A DNA stretch of 64,000 bases, from NCBI GenBank assembly GCA_036346375.1, contig CM070501.1:58898940-58962939 (forward strand). The letters run 5' to 3'. The notes under the pieces were generated by a model. The model worked only from the letters and a program-made list of their open reading frames with translations, did not search any database and was not told where the DNA came from. Below are positions 21,959 through 32,099 of this stretch, piece by piece (within the stretch, counting starts at the first letter, position 1; the number at the start of each line of letters is the position of its first letter). Made by a program: the position numbers and the translations under genes. The DNA comes from Guadua angustifolia. Lineage: Eukaryota > Streptophyta > Magnoliopsida > Poales > Poaceae.

Positions 21959-22361
21959 ACTGTAAGAAGAGATTTATCGTCGTCATCCAATGATGAGTCC
22001 TCTGAGAGGAAATGTTGAACTAAGTTCTGACGACTTATTGAGATATGCTAGATAGTGAACATTCAGAAATAGGCAAGGTTTGGAAGTACATATATAGTTT
22101 AAAAATATAGTCGTTACAATATAGCCGTTATGCTGGCCGTTACAATAAATTTCAAGTTTTAGATTCCCGCAATTAAAAATAGCCGGTCAAAATTTTCCTT
22201 GTAAGAAATAAATGTGGCTCATATGGCAGTTATGAAATATCATTATAATATAAGAGGGAGAAAATAGAGTGTGTGATTTGGGGAATTTTGTTGGAGAGGA
22301 AAGAGATATAGAGAAGGAATCTTTTTAGAGAATTCTGTATATGAGAACATAGGGATCTAGA

Positions 22362-22387
22362 CTTAGGGAATGTTGTTGGAGATGGCC
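22362..22387. repeat. PIF/Harbinger-like terminal sequence next to the receptor kinase
   Basis: Read on the minus strand, GGCCATCTCCAACAACATTC begins a Harbinger/Tourist-like terminus adjoining the kinase gene, with the broken transposase beyond it. I could not find the matching end to the left, so the element is probably truncated there. The kinase reading frame runs into this terminus. Confidence 0.45.
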
Positions 22388-25300
22388 TCATACCTGCTTG
22401 GTTGTTTTTTGCTGTTCTGAATTCTGAATGTCTGGGTGGCGGCTTCTCTTTCTGTTCCATAGTCCCCTATAAGCGGACTGGGAAACGTGAGATACGCATC
22501 TCTAATTGCATGCATCTCTATTACTGCATCTTTTGTCAACATTCGCTCTCGAGGCTGTTGCTTCGAGCAGGATATGCCAAGTCTGAAGACAGAAGCCAAG
22601 CACTCCTGGATTCTACTTCTTGTAATGTTATCCTGTGGTTCTGTGTGCAGCCAGATTGTTGAGTCAGCTATCTCTAAGGTTCTATCTGGAAGAGCATCCT
22701 CGGTAAACTTATGCAGATCCATTGAATCTCTGAGCATGTCGTCTGTTGGGCTCCTTCCGGTAAACATCTCAAGCAGCAATATGCCAAGACTATAAATATC
22801 ACCAGGAGCTGAGACTGCAGCGCCTTCTCCATACTCTACAATTTTGCAAAATTTAGTGGTTTGCATGTCATATTTGTGTGAAAAGTAGAAGATAAAATTA
22901 GAAGAATTTCAGTCACCTGGAGCAACATAGCCTATGGAACCTCTTATCCCAATTGAGCTATATGAATTTTGCATTATATTGCTTGTATTTTCTGGAAGGA
23001 TTCTTGATATGCCGAAGTCTCCAACCCGGGCGCTCATGTCTTCAGCAAGAAGAATGTTGCTTGGCTTAAGATCGCAATGGATTACCGGCGGTTGGCAGTG
23101 GTTGTGAAGATATTCTACTGCATCCACGATATCTACAGCAATATCCAGCCTCTGGGCAAGGCTGAGTGTGTTGCTTGTAGTGAGCTTTTTAGATTTTTGA
23201 TGAAGCCAACCATCTAAACTACCATTGGGCATGAACTCAAAAACCAATGCCTTAAACTCTTGACCTTGGAGGTCGATACTCGAGCAACAAGTGATGATCT
23301 TTATGAGATAACGGTGTCGTATCGTTTTCATGGCCTCACATTCAGCCTCAAAACTCTTGGAGGATCCAGATTGCCAAAGGTTAAACACCTTGACAGCCAA
23401 TGTTCTATCATTGTCCAAACTGCATTTGTATACCGCACCATATCGTCCTCTCCCAAGCAAGTTAGCTTCTGAAAACCCGTTAGTCCCTCTGAATAATGCG
23501 TCATATGGAATTCTTTCGTATTGCTCCTCAACAATTGGAGATTGCACTCTTCCCTGCTGCCTTTGTTTGAGCTTCTTGTGGAGCATCCAAACAAGAAGAA
23601 TAGCTGAAACCGACAACAGGATTGCTCCAGTTGTTGCTAGAGAAATTATAAGAGACTTCTTTTTCTCATTCTTGCCTAAGGGGCGTGCAGAGCACGGAGC
23701 CAAGTGAAGTTGAGGTGGTCCGCCGCACAACTTGCTATTCCCAGCAACTGATATGTAAGTTAGGTTTCTGAAAGCACCTCCATCTGGCACCTCGCCTTGC
23801 AAATTATTGAAAGATATATCCAATCTGGACAATGATGTCAAGTTCTCCAAAACAGCTGGGATTGACCCTGACAAGTTGTTGTGTGCTAGGTACAACTCTT
23901 TTAGGGATCCAATGCTACCGATGGCATCAGGAATCCTACCAGACAAATTGTTCATGGTCAGATTCAATAAAATGAGTCCTTTCATGTTGTTCAGAGATTG
24001 AGGTATGCTTCCTTCAAAAGAGTTCGTATCCAGTAATAGTTGTTCTAGAACTTCACAATTTCCGATACTATTAGGTATTTGGCCAGACAACTGGTTTCCT
24101 GACAGAATCAATTGATTGAGGTTAGTCATGGTACCAACTTCTGATGGAAGGGGTCCGGAAAGAGAATTGTATGCTAAATCCAAGTAATATGAAAGTGAAG
24201 GAAGCTTCAAAATTTCCTTGGGTATGGAACCATTAAGGCGGTAATTTGTTGACAAATCAAGAACAAATAGTTCCTTGAGCTTCCCAATACTTGCTGGTAT
24301 TGGTCCTTCCAGGTTGTTGTCGTATGCAAACAACCTAGTTAACTTTGTTAGATTTCCAATAGATGGTGGTATGAGGCCGGACAAGCCGCTACTACCCAGG
24401 GCGAGCTCTACCAAGTTTTCTAATTTTCCGATGCTCTCTGGAATCACTCCCGACATGGAAGTACTCCCTATCACTAGTATGTTCAGACCGACCAGATTGC
24501 CGATGTCTGCAGGGATACTCCCAGAGATCCTATTGTAACTTAAATATAGCTTCTGGAGAGTCGTCGAGAGATTCGCAATTGAACCCGGTAGGTGTCCTCT
24601 GAAAGAGTTGTTGGTGAGTGACAAAAAACGCAGTTGGCTGCAGTTCGCCAAAGAAGTGATGAATTCCCACCCTTCCTTATCATGTGCTTCAAGGCTGTTG
24701 TTATGCAAGTAGAGACCTTGGAGAGCTTGCAACCTCCCCAAATTGTTAGGAACATACCCGCTCAATCTATTCCACGAGAGGCCAAGTGTTGCGAGATCGG
24801 AGAGATTGGATAGCGAAGAAGGGATTGTTCCGGTGAACTGGTTAGTATACAAGCTAAGGATTTGCATGCTGGGGAACTTGTTGCCGATATCAGCAGGAAT
24901 GCTTCCCTGCAGCATATTTCCCCCTACCTGAAATCTTATCAGTGACGACAAGTTGTAGAGAGAGAGTGGAAGCATACCAGATAAGTTGTTGACGTTGAGA
25001 TTGAATTTCCACATGCTCTGGATGCTGCCGAGCCCTGGTGGGATTGAGCCCTCGAGCTGGTTGATGGAGAGATCGAGGATTTGGAGATTGGAAAGATTGG
25101 CCAGTGATGCCGGGATGGACCCTGTGAAGCTGTTGTTCCTCAGCGAGATCGCTGCCAGGGACGTCATCGTGTTACCGAGCTCGGCCGGGATGCGCCCGCC
25201 AAGTTTGTTGCCATCTAGTACCATGATGGTCATACTGATGCAGGAGCTCAGGTTCACAGGAACGTGCGGAGAACGAGTTGTAGCTCAGGTCGGCGTCTGC

Positions 25301-25678
25301 AGGCGGCGGAGACGGCGAGGCTCGCCGGGATCTCCCGTGTAGCCAGTTGGAGCTCAGGTTGGCGTGTGCAGGAAGGTGAGATTCCCGACGGCGGGAGAGT
25401 GCTCCGGTGAGCCCTCTTCCGTACAGGCTCAGCGCCACCACCCGCGTCGGCCTCCGGCGGCTGCACGTCACGCCCTCCCAGCTACAGAAGTTGGTGCTGC
25501 CGTTCCAGGAGGCTGGAGTGCCAGGGCCGCCGTCGCTGACCTGCGCTTTGAAAGCAAGCAGCGCCGCCTCGTCGTCACTGTCGCCAGCGCTCACCGTGGC
25601 AATCGTCAGGATGGCGATGAGTGATGATAGCAAGCTCATGTTCCCCATTGCCATGCCCATATCGTTTCTTGGTTTCAT
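22363..25678 (-). CDS. LRR receptor-like kinase, LRR-XII (Xa21/EFR-like), 5' part frameshifted
   Basis: Plasma-membrane receptor Ser/Thr kinase. The start at 25678 gives MKPRNDMG, then a hydrophobic signal (MSLLSSLIAILTIATVSAG), an LRRNT_2 domain (DEAALLAFKAQVSD, SWNGSTNFCSWEGVTC) and about 20 extracellular LRRs to roughly 23730. A transmembrane helix near 23665-23590 follows (SLIISLATTGAILLSVSAIL). The kinase has a Gly loop (LLGRGRYGAVYK), the catalytic Lys (LAVKVF), HCDLKPSN and DFG. HCD instead of HRD makes it a non-RD kinase, a class tied to immune receptors. An 81-bp GT-AG intron (22836-22916) splits the APE motif, as in relatives. Exon 1 is open from 25257 to 22917, but the first LRRs (about 25250-25420) are broken by several apparent single-base losses. 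Total length would be about 1,080 residues, normal for the family. The last residues and stop come from the adjoining transposon end. Confidence 0.85.
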
Positions 25679-27047
25679 GGTTTGGTACGTTGCGTGTACG
25701 GTATTACCAAGTAACAATTGCTTCAGATGAAACTTGGTCTTGTGCTTTCTTTGTGTCTTCGCGTGGTTTCGACTTGTCAAATTTGGAGCAGTGTCTCGTC
25801 GTCCAGGACCTCCGTAACCGTAAATATGCTTTTCGTTGTATCTCGTCGTCTTCTTCTCTCGTTTGATTTTTCTTTCCTCAATATAACCCTTCCATCTCTA
25901 TCTAACGTTCAACATGGTTCTAAATGGTTGAACGTTTCGTTTTACTTGTAATATGTGTACTATTCTTTTTCCTACCTAAATGCATGGCAAAGCTCCTACC
26001 CTTTCCATAAAAATTTTTTTGGAGCAGTGCATTTTTCTGACTCCCCTGACTATGTATGTTGGTTCCTTCTCATGGATGCCATGATTTGTAGCCTTGTTTG
26101 CCACGGCATTCGTCGTTTGACATAATCAAATCTCCAACCTGCAGAACTCTTTGTAACAGCTCTGTATCGAGTTCTTTGCTGTTGTGATCTATATGTGCCG
26201 ATGTGGAAGCTTAAGAACTTCAATTTGCATCTGCTAAGAATACTCCTGAGCTGGGATGTTTGTTGCTTTGCTTGGAAAGCCATCACTTTTCTAGCCTACT
26301 CAATTTTTTTTTTTCAATCTGGCCTCCATCATCTGCCACGCTCGAGAGCTGTGGTAAAATTCTAGCCGTGCTCCCTTTCCTTGGTAGAAATTCTCCCCTT
26401 CCTCAGCACATTCCTACCTATTAAAATCCACTAAGTAATCAATTTTTATTTAATTAATCATATAATTAACCACCTAATTAATTAATTAACTCACTTAACA
26501 CCTACCGGTGTAGAGGAGTTCGGCAAATCCTATCCTGTTGTCGAGCTCAAGCCCCGTGGTAGGTCTACTGCCGAGCTCCTAATATGCGGCAAGTGCTGTC
26601 ATCGAATGAGACCTAAGGTATGCTTGTTGAATTGTATGAATCTCTTGAATTCTTTGCTTTTGTAGCCCATTGTCAGTTTTTCTTTTTGGTAAAAATAGTT
26701 TCCATACGAGGGAAATTTCATTTTTGGGCCATGTCAGAGTGGGAAGATCACCTGCAGGTGACGTGTGTCACTTGCTGTGGTTTGGTTGCTTAGAAGGCAG
26801 GAGGAGGTGTGGCAGGCCGGTCGACCGCAGCAGGTGGTGGGGCGCACATCGTTGCCAAGTTTCTGCAATTCGGAAGGAGGTACCAAGCTCAGCGTGCTCA
26901 ACAGGACGTTGCTGTCAGACATGGCGCTGCCCCGACAACAACCTTCCGAGCTGCCACGTTTCACGCGGGATATGTGTCGGCACGTTCTTTGCTTGTCACT
27001 GTTTAATATGTGCACCCCATCCACTGGCGTTCTCTCCATTTCTGGAT
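25679..27047. other. upstream region of the receptor kinase, no gene recognised
   Basis: This is the promoter side of the kinase. A weak TATA candidate on the minus strand (GGTTATATTG, around 25880-25890) is the only regulatory guess. Minus-strand open frames at 26050-26286 and 26734-27156 have no motif I recognise. 26430-26500 is a very AT-rich block of ATTAATTA repeats. Confidence 0.4.
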
Positions 27048-27291
27048 GGGAAGCAGATCCAGTGCAGTCTCTATAGGGACTGTAACTTAAGCAGTCCCCG
27101 TATGTACGGACCATATGCATCAGACGGTCCAGATCAACCAAAAATAGGATGAGCAACGTTTTGCTACAGTTCTATAAACATTACATTGCATAGTATTTTT
27201 GACCGATCTAAACCATCCAAATTTGATCGGATGGCCCTTTGAGGACTACTTAAATTGCAGTCCCTAAAGGACTGCACCGGATTTGCTTCCC
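27048..27291. mobile_element. MITE with GGGAAGCA terminal inverted repeats (244 bp)
   Basis: The left end is GGGAAGCAGATCCAGTGCAG. The right end in reverse is GGGAAGCAAATCCGGTGCAG. Both continue into TCYWTTAGGGACTG-like text, giving about 35 bp of imperfect inverted repeat. The interior is AT-rich and non-coding. The flanks share only GGATG, so a target duplication is not certain and the superfamily is left open. Confidence 0.65.
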
Positions 27292-27329
27292 GCTCGGATG
27301 TTACACCCGTGAAATCAAGTGATCCGACG

Positions 27330-28048
27330 GAGGGTGTGTCATGTGTGCGCGCGTTTGTGTGTCATTGAAAAATATGGAGAGATGTCAGTGTTCAGTGCTT
27401 AGGAATTTAATGGGGGAGAGGGGAAGGATCTGGATGAGGCGACGCCATGGCGGTCGTGCTCATTCGATCCTCTTGCGCAATCTTGGCTTTGTTCCTGAGT
27501 TCAATCTCGGCGATGTGCAACCGGATCGTAGGATATTGGGTGGCGATGCTTTAGAATCAATTTAAAGCAGTCATGGCGGGCGGAATGGCGTCCTTGGTGG
27601 CGATCGATTTAATGGTCGCAGCTATGGTGGTCCACTTCGTCTCCTTTCGTGGTGGTCTTCGTCCCCTAAGATTTCAAGTTGGTGGTCATGGACGATATGG
27701 AGTCCGTGATCGCGTTCAAGATTTTGAGGCGCAATGATTCAAATAGCGCGGTGTTCTTGGTGGTGGCGTCGAATGTTGGAAATCCAGGTGCGGATTGTGG
27801 CGCCTGAATGTTGGAAATCAGGGTGCGGATTGCTTCTGCCAAGAAGATTTCGATGATGTTTTCGCTAAGCAATTCAATGAAAAGGGAGAGCTCTGCGATC
27901 CAGGCTAGTAGCAATCAAGGCTTCTCTTTTTCTTTTTGTTTTGTTTAAGGGCTGTGTGCTTCTTGTTAGAAAGGCAGGAGAAATTTAGGAACAGATCATC
28001 TTGATGTAATGTTCTTGAAATTAATAAAATCTTCCTTCATCTTAAAAA
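27330..28048 (+). mobile_element. retroposon-like sequence with 3' A-rich tail
   Basis: A GC-rich 5' part lacks a sustained ORF. It ends in TTGATGTAATGTTCTTGAAATTAATAAAATCTTCCTTCATC and an A-run at about 28046. The same style of 3' end occurs at 33640-33690. That pattern fits the 3' end of a non-LTR retroposon or retroposed transcript. The family is not identified. Confidence 0.35.
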
Positions 28049-28276
28049 AAATGTACCGTTTATTTTTGACCCCGGTACACCCACGAAAAGAGCAGCCTGG
28101 TGATAGTTTTGCCCTTGGCAGGCAGGCACGGACAGTGCAGGGCATAATAATCTCTTAATTTGTGACGTCACGCCTTCCCAGTTGCAGAAGCCGACGTTGC
28201 CGTTCCACGCGGCCAGCGCGCTGGAGCGGCGGTCACCGATCTTGTCGTCGTTTAATTTGTAGATTCCAATTCCCAT
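28037..28276 (-). pseudogene. LRR receptor kinase N-terminal fragment, copy 1
   Basis: On the minus strand SALAAWNGNVGFCNWEGVT matches the LRRNT_2 cap of LRR-XII receptor kinases and resembles SWNGSTNFCSWEGVTC of the gene at 22363-25678. The frame then loses similarity and stops. It is one of two adjacent copies of the same fragment on the same strand as the intact relative, about 2.4 kb upstream of it. Confidence 0.65.
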
Positions 28277-28439
28277 CGACGTCCTGATTTTGACGCTCTA
28301 CGTCGTTTTGGGCTTTGCCGTGGTCGTTTTAATTTGTAGATTCCAATTCCATCTACGTCGTTTATGTGTCATTGAAAAATATGGAGAGATGTTAGTGTTC
28401 AATGCTTAGGAATTTAATGGCGTCTCAATCATGTACCGT

Positions 28440-28673
28440 TTATTTTTGACCCCAGTGCACCCACGAAAAGAGCAGCCTGGTGATAGTTTTGCCCTTGGCA
28501 GCAGGCAGGGACATTGCAGGGCATAAAAATCTCTTAATTTGTGACGTCACGCCTTCCCAGTTGCAGAAGCCGACGTTGCCGTTCCACGCGGGCAGCGCGC
28601 TGGAGCGGCGGTCACTGATCTTGTACTTTATCCGTTGCTTGTCGTCGTTTAATTTGTAGATTCCAATTCCCAT
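28440..28673 (-). pseudogene. LRR receptor kinase N-terminal fragment, copy 2
   Basis: Near-identical to the copy at 28037-28276, including the surrounding GACGTCACGCCTTCCCAGTT and TTTAATTTGTAGATTCC text, with a 12-residue insertion after LNDDK. It reads SALPAWNGNVGFCNWEGVT. The spacing between copies is about 390-400 bp. Text to about 28900 may be the decayed leader of the same gene. Confidence 0.65.
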
Positions 28674-28699
28674 CGACGTCCTGATTTTGACGCTCTATG

Positions 28700-29170
28700 T
28701 CGTTCTGGTCTTTGCCGTGGTCGTGTGGCACGGGCACTGTAATGAGCCGAGCCAAGTCTTGGACCTCTGACCTATTCTGTGTGTGTGAGCGCGCTCCGCT
28801 GCTAGCTAGGGTGAAGGCGACTATCGACGAACAAGGTAGGGTGGCCGCGCGTGCCGATCGTCAGAATGGAGAGGATCATGGCAGCTGCAAGCTCATGAGA
28901 GTAAGACTTGTCACTTGTAGTATATAATATAATTGTACTCCTTTAGTTTAGGGTCAGTTTTGCCGCATCGGTGTCTGTGGAGAGCAGTGTTTCAATGCTT
29001 TCTCTCCTAATATAAGTTAAACAAATCTTAAAGAAAACGAAAAAGTAAGTAATTACTATCTACCCTTTATTTATATTTTAATATTTGTGTAATTATAAAA
29101 AACATAGAACCACCTCTCGTCTGTGAAGTTTCTTTTTTAAAACCGGTGTTGGCCCTCCGCCCCCTCCCCC
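28700..29170. other. no gene recognised
   Basis: 28700-28910 may be upstream sequence of the receptor-kinase fragment. 28920-29110 is AT-rich without structure I can name. A C-rich run lies at 29155-29171. Confidence 0.35.
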
Positions 29171-29171
29171 C

Positions 29172-29200
29172 AACACACACACACATATATATATATATAT
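29172..29200. repeat. (AC)n(AT)n microsatellite
   Basis: A run of AC dinucleotides passes directly into AT dinucleotides, next to the end of the inverted LTR remnant. Confidence 0.9.
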
Positions 29201-29211
29201 GAAAAATCCTA

Positions 29212-31254
29212 TTTAGCGACCCCCATTTTAGCACAGAATGCAAAAATGAAAATCTAATGTGCTTGCAGTACTAGTCCCTGGATCAGTAGCTAGTACGCAC
29301 ATTTACAACAATTGGAATCACAACCATGCATTAAATTAATTAAGCGGAAACTAATAAATACATAAATCTTACAACTCAGAGTATTTAGCAGCAAAGAAGC
29401 AAAGTCTCGTAGTGTGCCCATTCGAACCCGCAGGCAACTGACGAGGCATAAATCCCTAGAAAGATTACGTTGAAGAATTTCCCGCAACCTGCAATGAAAC
29501 AAACCTTCGAAGCTTCGCTAGCTTACCACCTAAAAACAACGAATAAGCAAGGGTGAGTACTTTCGTACTCCGCAAGATTTAAGGTGGTATTTGCAAATGC
29601 ATAAATGCAGGCCAAGTCAAAGGAGGCTACTACAGTTAATTTGCATAAAGCAAAATTGAATTTATAAATCAAGTTGTTTGCAAACGGAATTTGTAAGAGT
29701 AAGATTGATTGATAACAAATAATTAAAGCATAAGTAACACTCACAGTCCTCCATGACGTGAGCGACAAATCATCAAATTCTGAAATCCATCAATGTCAGC
29801 CCTTCGACATAAAGCACAGTTGCAAAACCAATGAAACCAACCCTTTTGAAAATAACAAAGCATCTAATTCGCATCAGTTCGCCAAGACACCCATGACCGT
29901 GGGTACGGCTAATCGATTAGATTTAAACTCTGCAGAGGTGTACAACTTTACCCACAAGACATGACCTTTTCTTTTTGCCACACGCTTCACATCCCAACGT
30001 AAGCGTGGTGGCCAGAATGTTCATGACGAAAACCTTTACATTACCTGGGTTAACTTCGCACCAGCCCGGAACGTTGATCCACACTATGGCAAGAGAATCC
30101 AGAGCATAGAAATGATGGAACTCTCCCATAGTACGACGTACACCGTTGCATTGAAAAGTAGAAACCCCTACAAGCAAACCCAGAAGGGAATGCCTGTGCT
30201 AGCTCCCGCCTACTATAAATGCAAAGTTAAACCAGGTAACTTAATCGGTTTAAGGCTGCCCCATCCCAACACTTGTGGTTTGTACGGGTTTTCTTGGATC
30301 ATACAACACGATGTTCAGTCCTTAATCCGACACGGGCAATACTTCACCCTACACTACGTGCAATTCCTTTCGCACATCTGGCTATTGCCAATAATCACCC
30401 GCGTCAAAACCATAGTTTTATTTTGGGTTTTTAATCAAAATACCAGCAACCAACAGTGCCATTTCCAATGTTTTCAGGAAACACTTTTGATCTGATCATT
30501 TGCATTGCTGATTCTAATGCATGGCTAAGCATGAATAATATGAACGCATATACCCATGATGACATTAAGTAATGCCTATCCTCAATCTAGGGTTATCAAG
30601 GTTCACATGTCCATAATTATCAAAGAAGGTTAATGAGACAACAGATATAACTACCAGTACCACAAAATAGCAAATTTACAGAAAGTAAACACATGCATAA
30701 AATGGTTTAGTAAAACAAAGAAAATTAAATTCTGGGATCAATATGATCAAAGGGGTGCTTGCCTTGCTTAATCTTTTGACTACGGTGAAGAGGGAACCGA
30801 AGTTGACGGAGGCGATGATGGGATCAGCAACGTCGGGTTCTACACGTCGACCAACGGAAATATAGCAAATAATAAACTTCAATAAGGACAAAAAAGAAAA
30901 TAGATAGTAAGAACAAATAAAACTCTTCACAAGAACAGGGATTGCTCTTTTATGAATTTATTAATCTTATTTTACGAATTCAAGATGCAAAAATTGGTTG
31001 GATTAATAGAATTAATCATTAGTTCAAGTTTCATTGATTTACTATCCATAATATATGATTTGGGTAACCTTATTACTTACGGGTTTTGCTCTATTAGGAT
31101 TCAGATTCAAAGCAGGATGAAATAAGAATATTTTTCTAGGTTACTGCAGATTATATCCTAAAGATCATTTCTAAGCTATTTTTAACAAAATTCGGATTTA
31201 GATGAGCTACTTTGCGAGCTAATAAAAAGATTTAAATGATCATATTATATTATG
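29212..31254 (-). mobile_element. inverted partial LTR of family A
   Basis: Reverse relative of the 3' part of the LTR at 8789-16889. GACCCCCATTTTAGCACAGAATGC corresponds to the LTR end near 16870. The stem-loop (29555-29570), the CTCTGCAGAG palindrome (29928-29937), the GGCTGCCCCATCCCAACACTTG block and the ACACGTCGACC region all recur in order. Similarity ends near 31254. It is visibly more diverged than the two tandem units are from each other and lacks the tandem duplication. No primer site or internal region accompanies it. Confidence 0.75.
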
Positions 31255-31539
31255 AATGAATACTTCTTCACCTTCAGCAAGCTTGCAGAACGCATCATTG
31301 CCATGTCGGTTATTTGGGTACGTACGTTGTGGACGGACGGACGGCTAGCGATCGGTATATGGTTGCGCCAAGTCGTCGCGTTTACTCTTTACTTTGTTTG
31401 GTCGATCTCGCCCTCGGGCGTCATTACTGCCGCGTGGCGTCGTTTCCGACGCATCTGTTGGCTGACACGAAGAAGAGCTCAAACACCGGTGAAAGCACGT
31501 CACAGCTCGGGTCATATCCGAGACCCGTCCCTCTCTACC

Positions 31540-31630
31540 ATTTAATTATGCCAGTCGGCGACCGGACTAATTATTAGATATAAAGTCACTCGAAACCATT
31601 TAGATTGTGCGTGATAACCGTTGTAACTTA
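31540..31630. repeat. AT-rich dispersed repeat, copy 2, left part
   Basis: Matches 8372-8465 (TTTAATTATGCC, GGACTAATTATTAGATATAA, CATTTAGATTGTGCGTGATAA, GTAACTTA). It is interrupted by the Harbinger-type element and resumes at 35798. The 285 bp between the LTR remnant and this repeat hold nothing I recognise. Confidence 0.8.
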
Positions 31631-32099
31631 GGATGCGTTTGGTTCGTTGTATCAGGGTGAACGGAATTAGATTGTGCGTGATAACCGTTGTAACTTAGGA
31701 TGCGTTTGGTTCGTTGTATCAGGGTGAACGGAATGGGATGGTACAGGATGGATGGGATGGTCCTGGATGGGATGGTACAGGGAGGTTGTTTGGTTGTCTG
31801 AATGGGATGGTACAAGATTTTGTTTGGTTGCTTGGATGGAATGGTACAGGATGGTACGAGATGATGTTTGGTTGCTTGGATAGAATGATACAGGATGGTA
31901 CGAGATGATGTTTGGTTAGAGGGATGAAGTTTAATTGAGAGATGAGGTTTGTTTGAGGGATGAAGCTTGATTGACCGGGCTACCGATACAACGAGCAATC
32001 TCAACCGCGATCTCAACTGCACACAACAACACAAGACAAATACCGACAAACGCCTTCCTCTGCCAAACTTTCGATCCTCGCCTATGATATCATCAACAG

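Larger units (their letters stand above)
19225..22030 (-). pseudogene. PIF/Harbinger transposase (DDE_Tnp_4 type), broken and split by a hAT element
   Basis: On the minus strand the N-terminal block reads SSDDDDKSLLT before the hAT insertion and resumes after it with AYLAQEQDECVNAQRHGGS and REEGHAKLYRDYFVDPPVYG, typical of plant PIF/Harbinger proteins. Further on come GSIDYMHW (first catalytic Asp region), DLWIWHVFFGLPGSHNDINV (second Asp) and KDVERAF (Glu), then a C-terminal HDMIVEDERDG and a YQFQDNLVEHL end. An in-frame TGA replaces the Trp codon a few residues after the first Asp, and several frameshifts occur between 19400 and 20200. It is therefore a dead copy. The C-terminal block 19416-19225 stays open. 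Confidence 0.8.

Noticed and set aside
26734..27156. 140-codon minus-strand ORF
   Set aside because: Overlaps the MITE at 27048 and another frame on the plus strand; no motif recognised.
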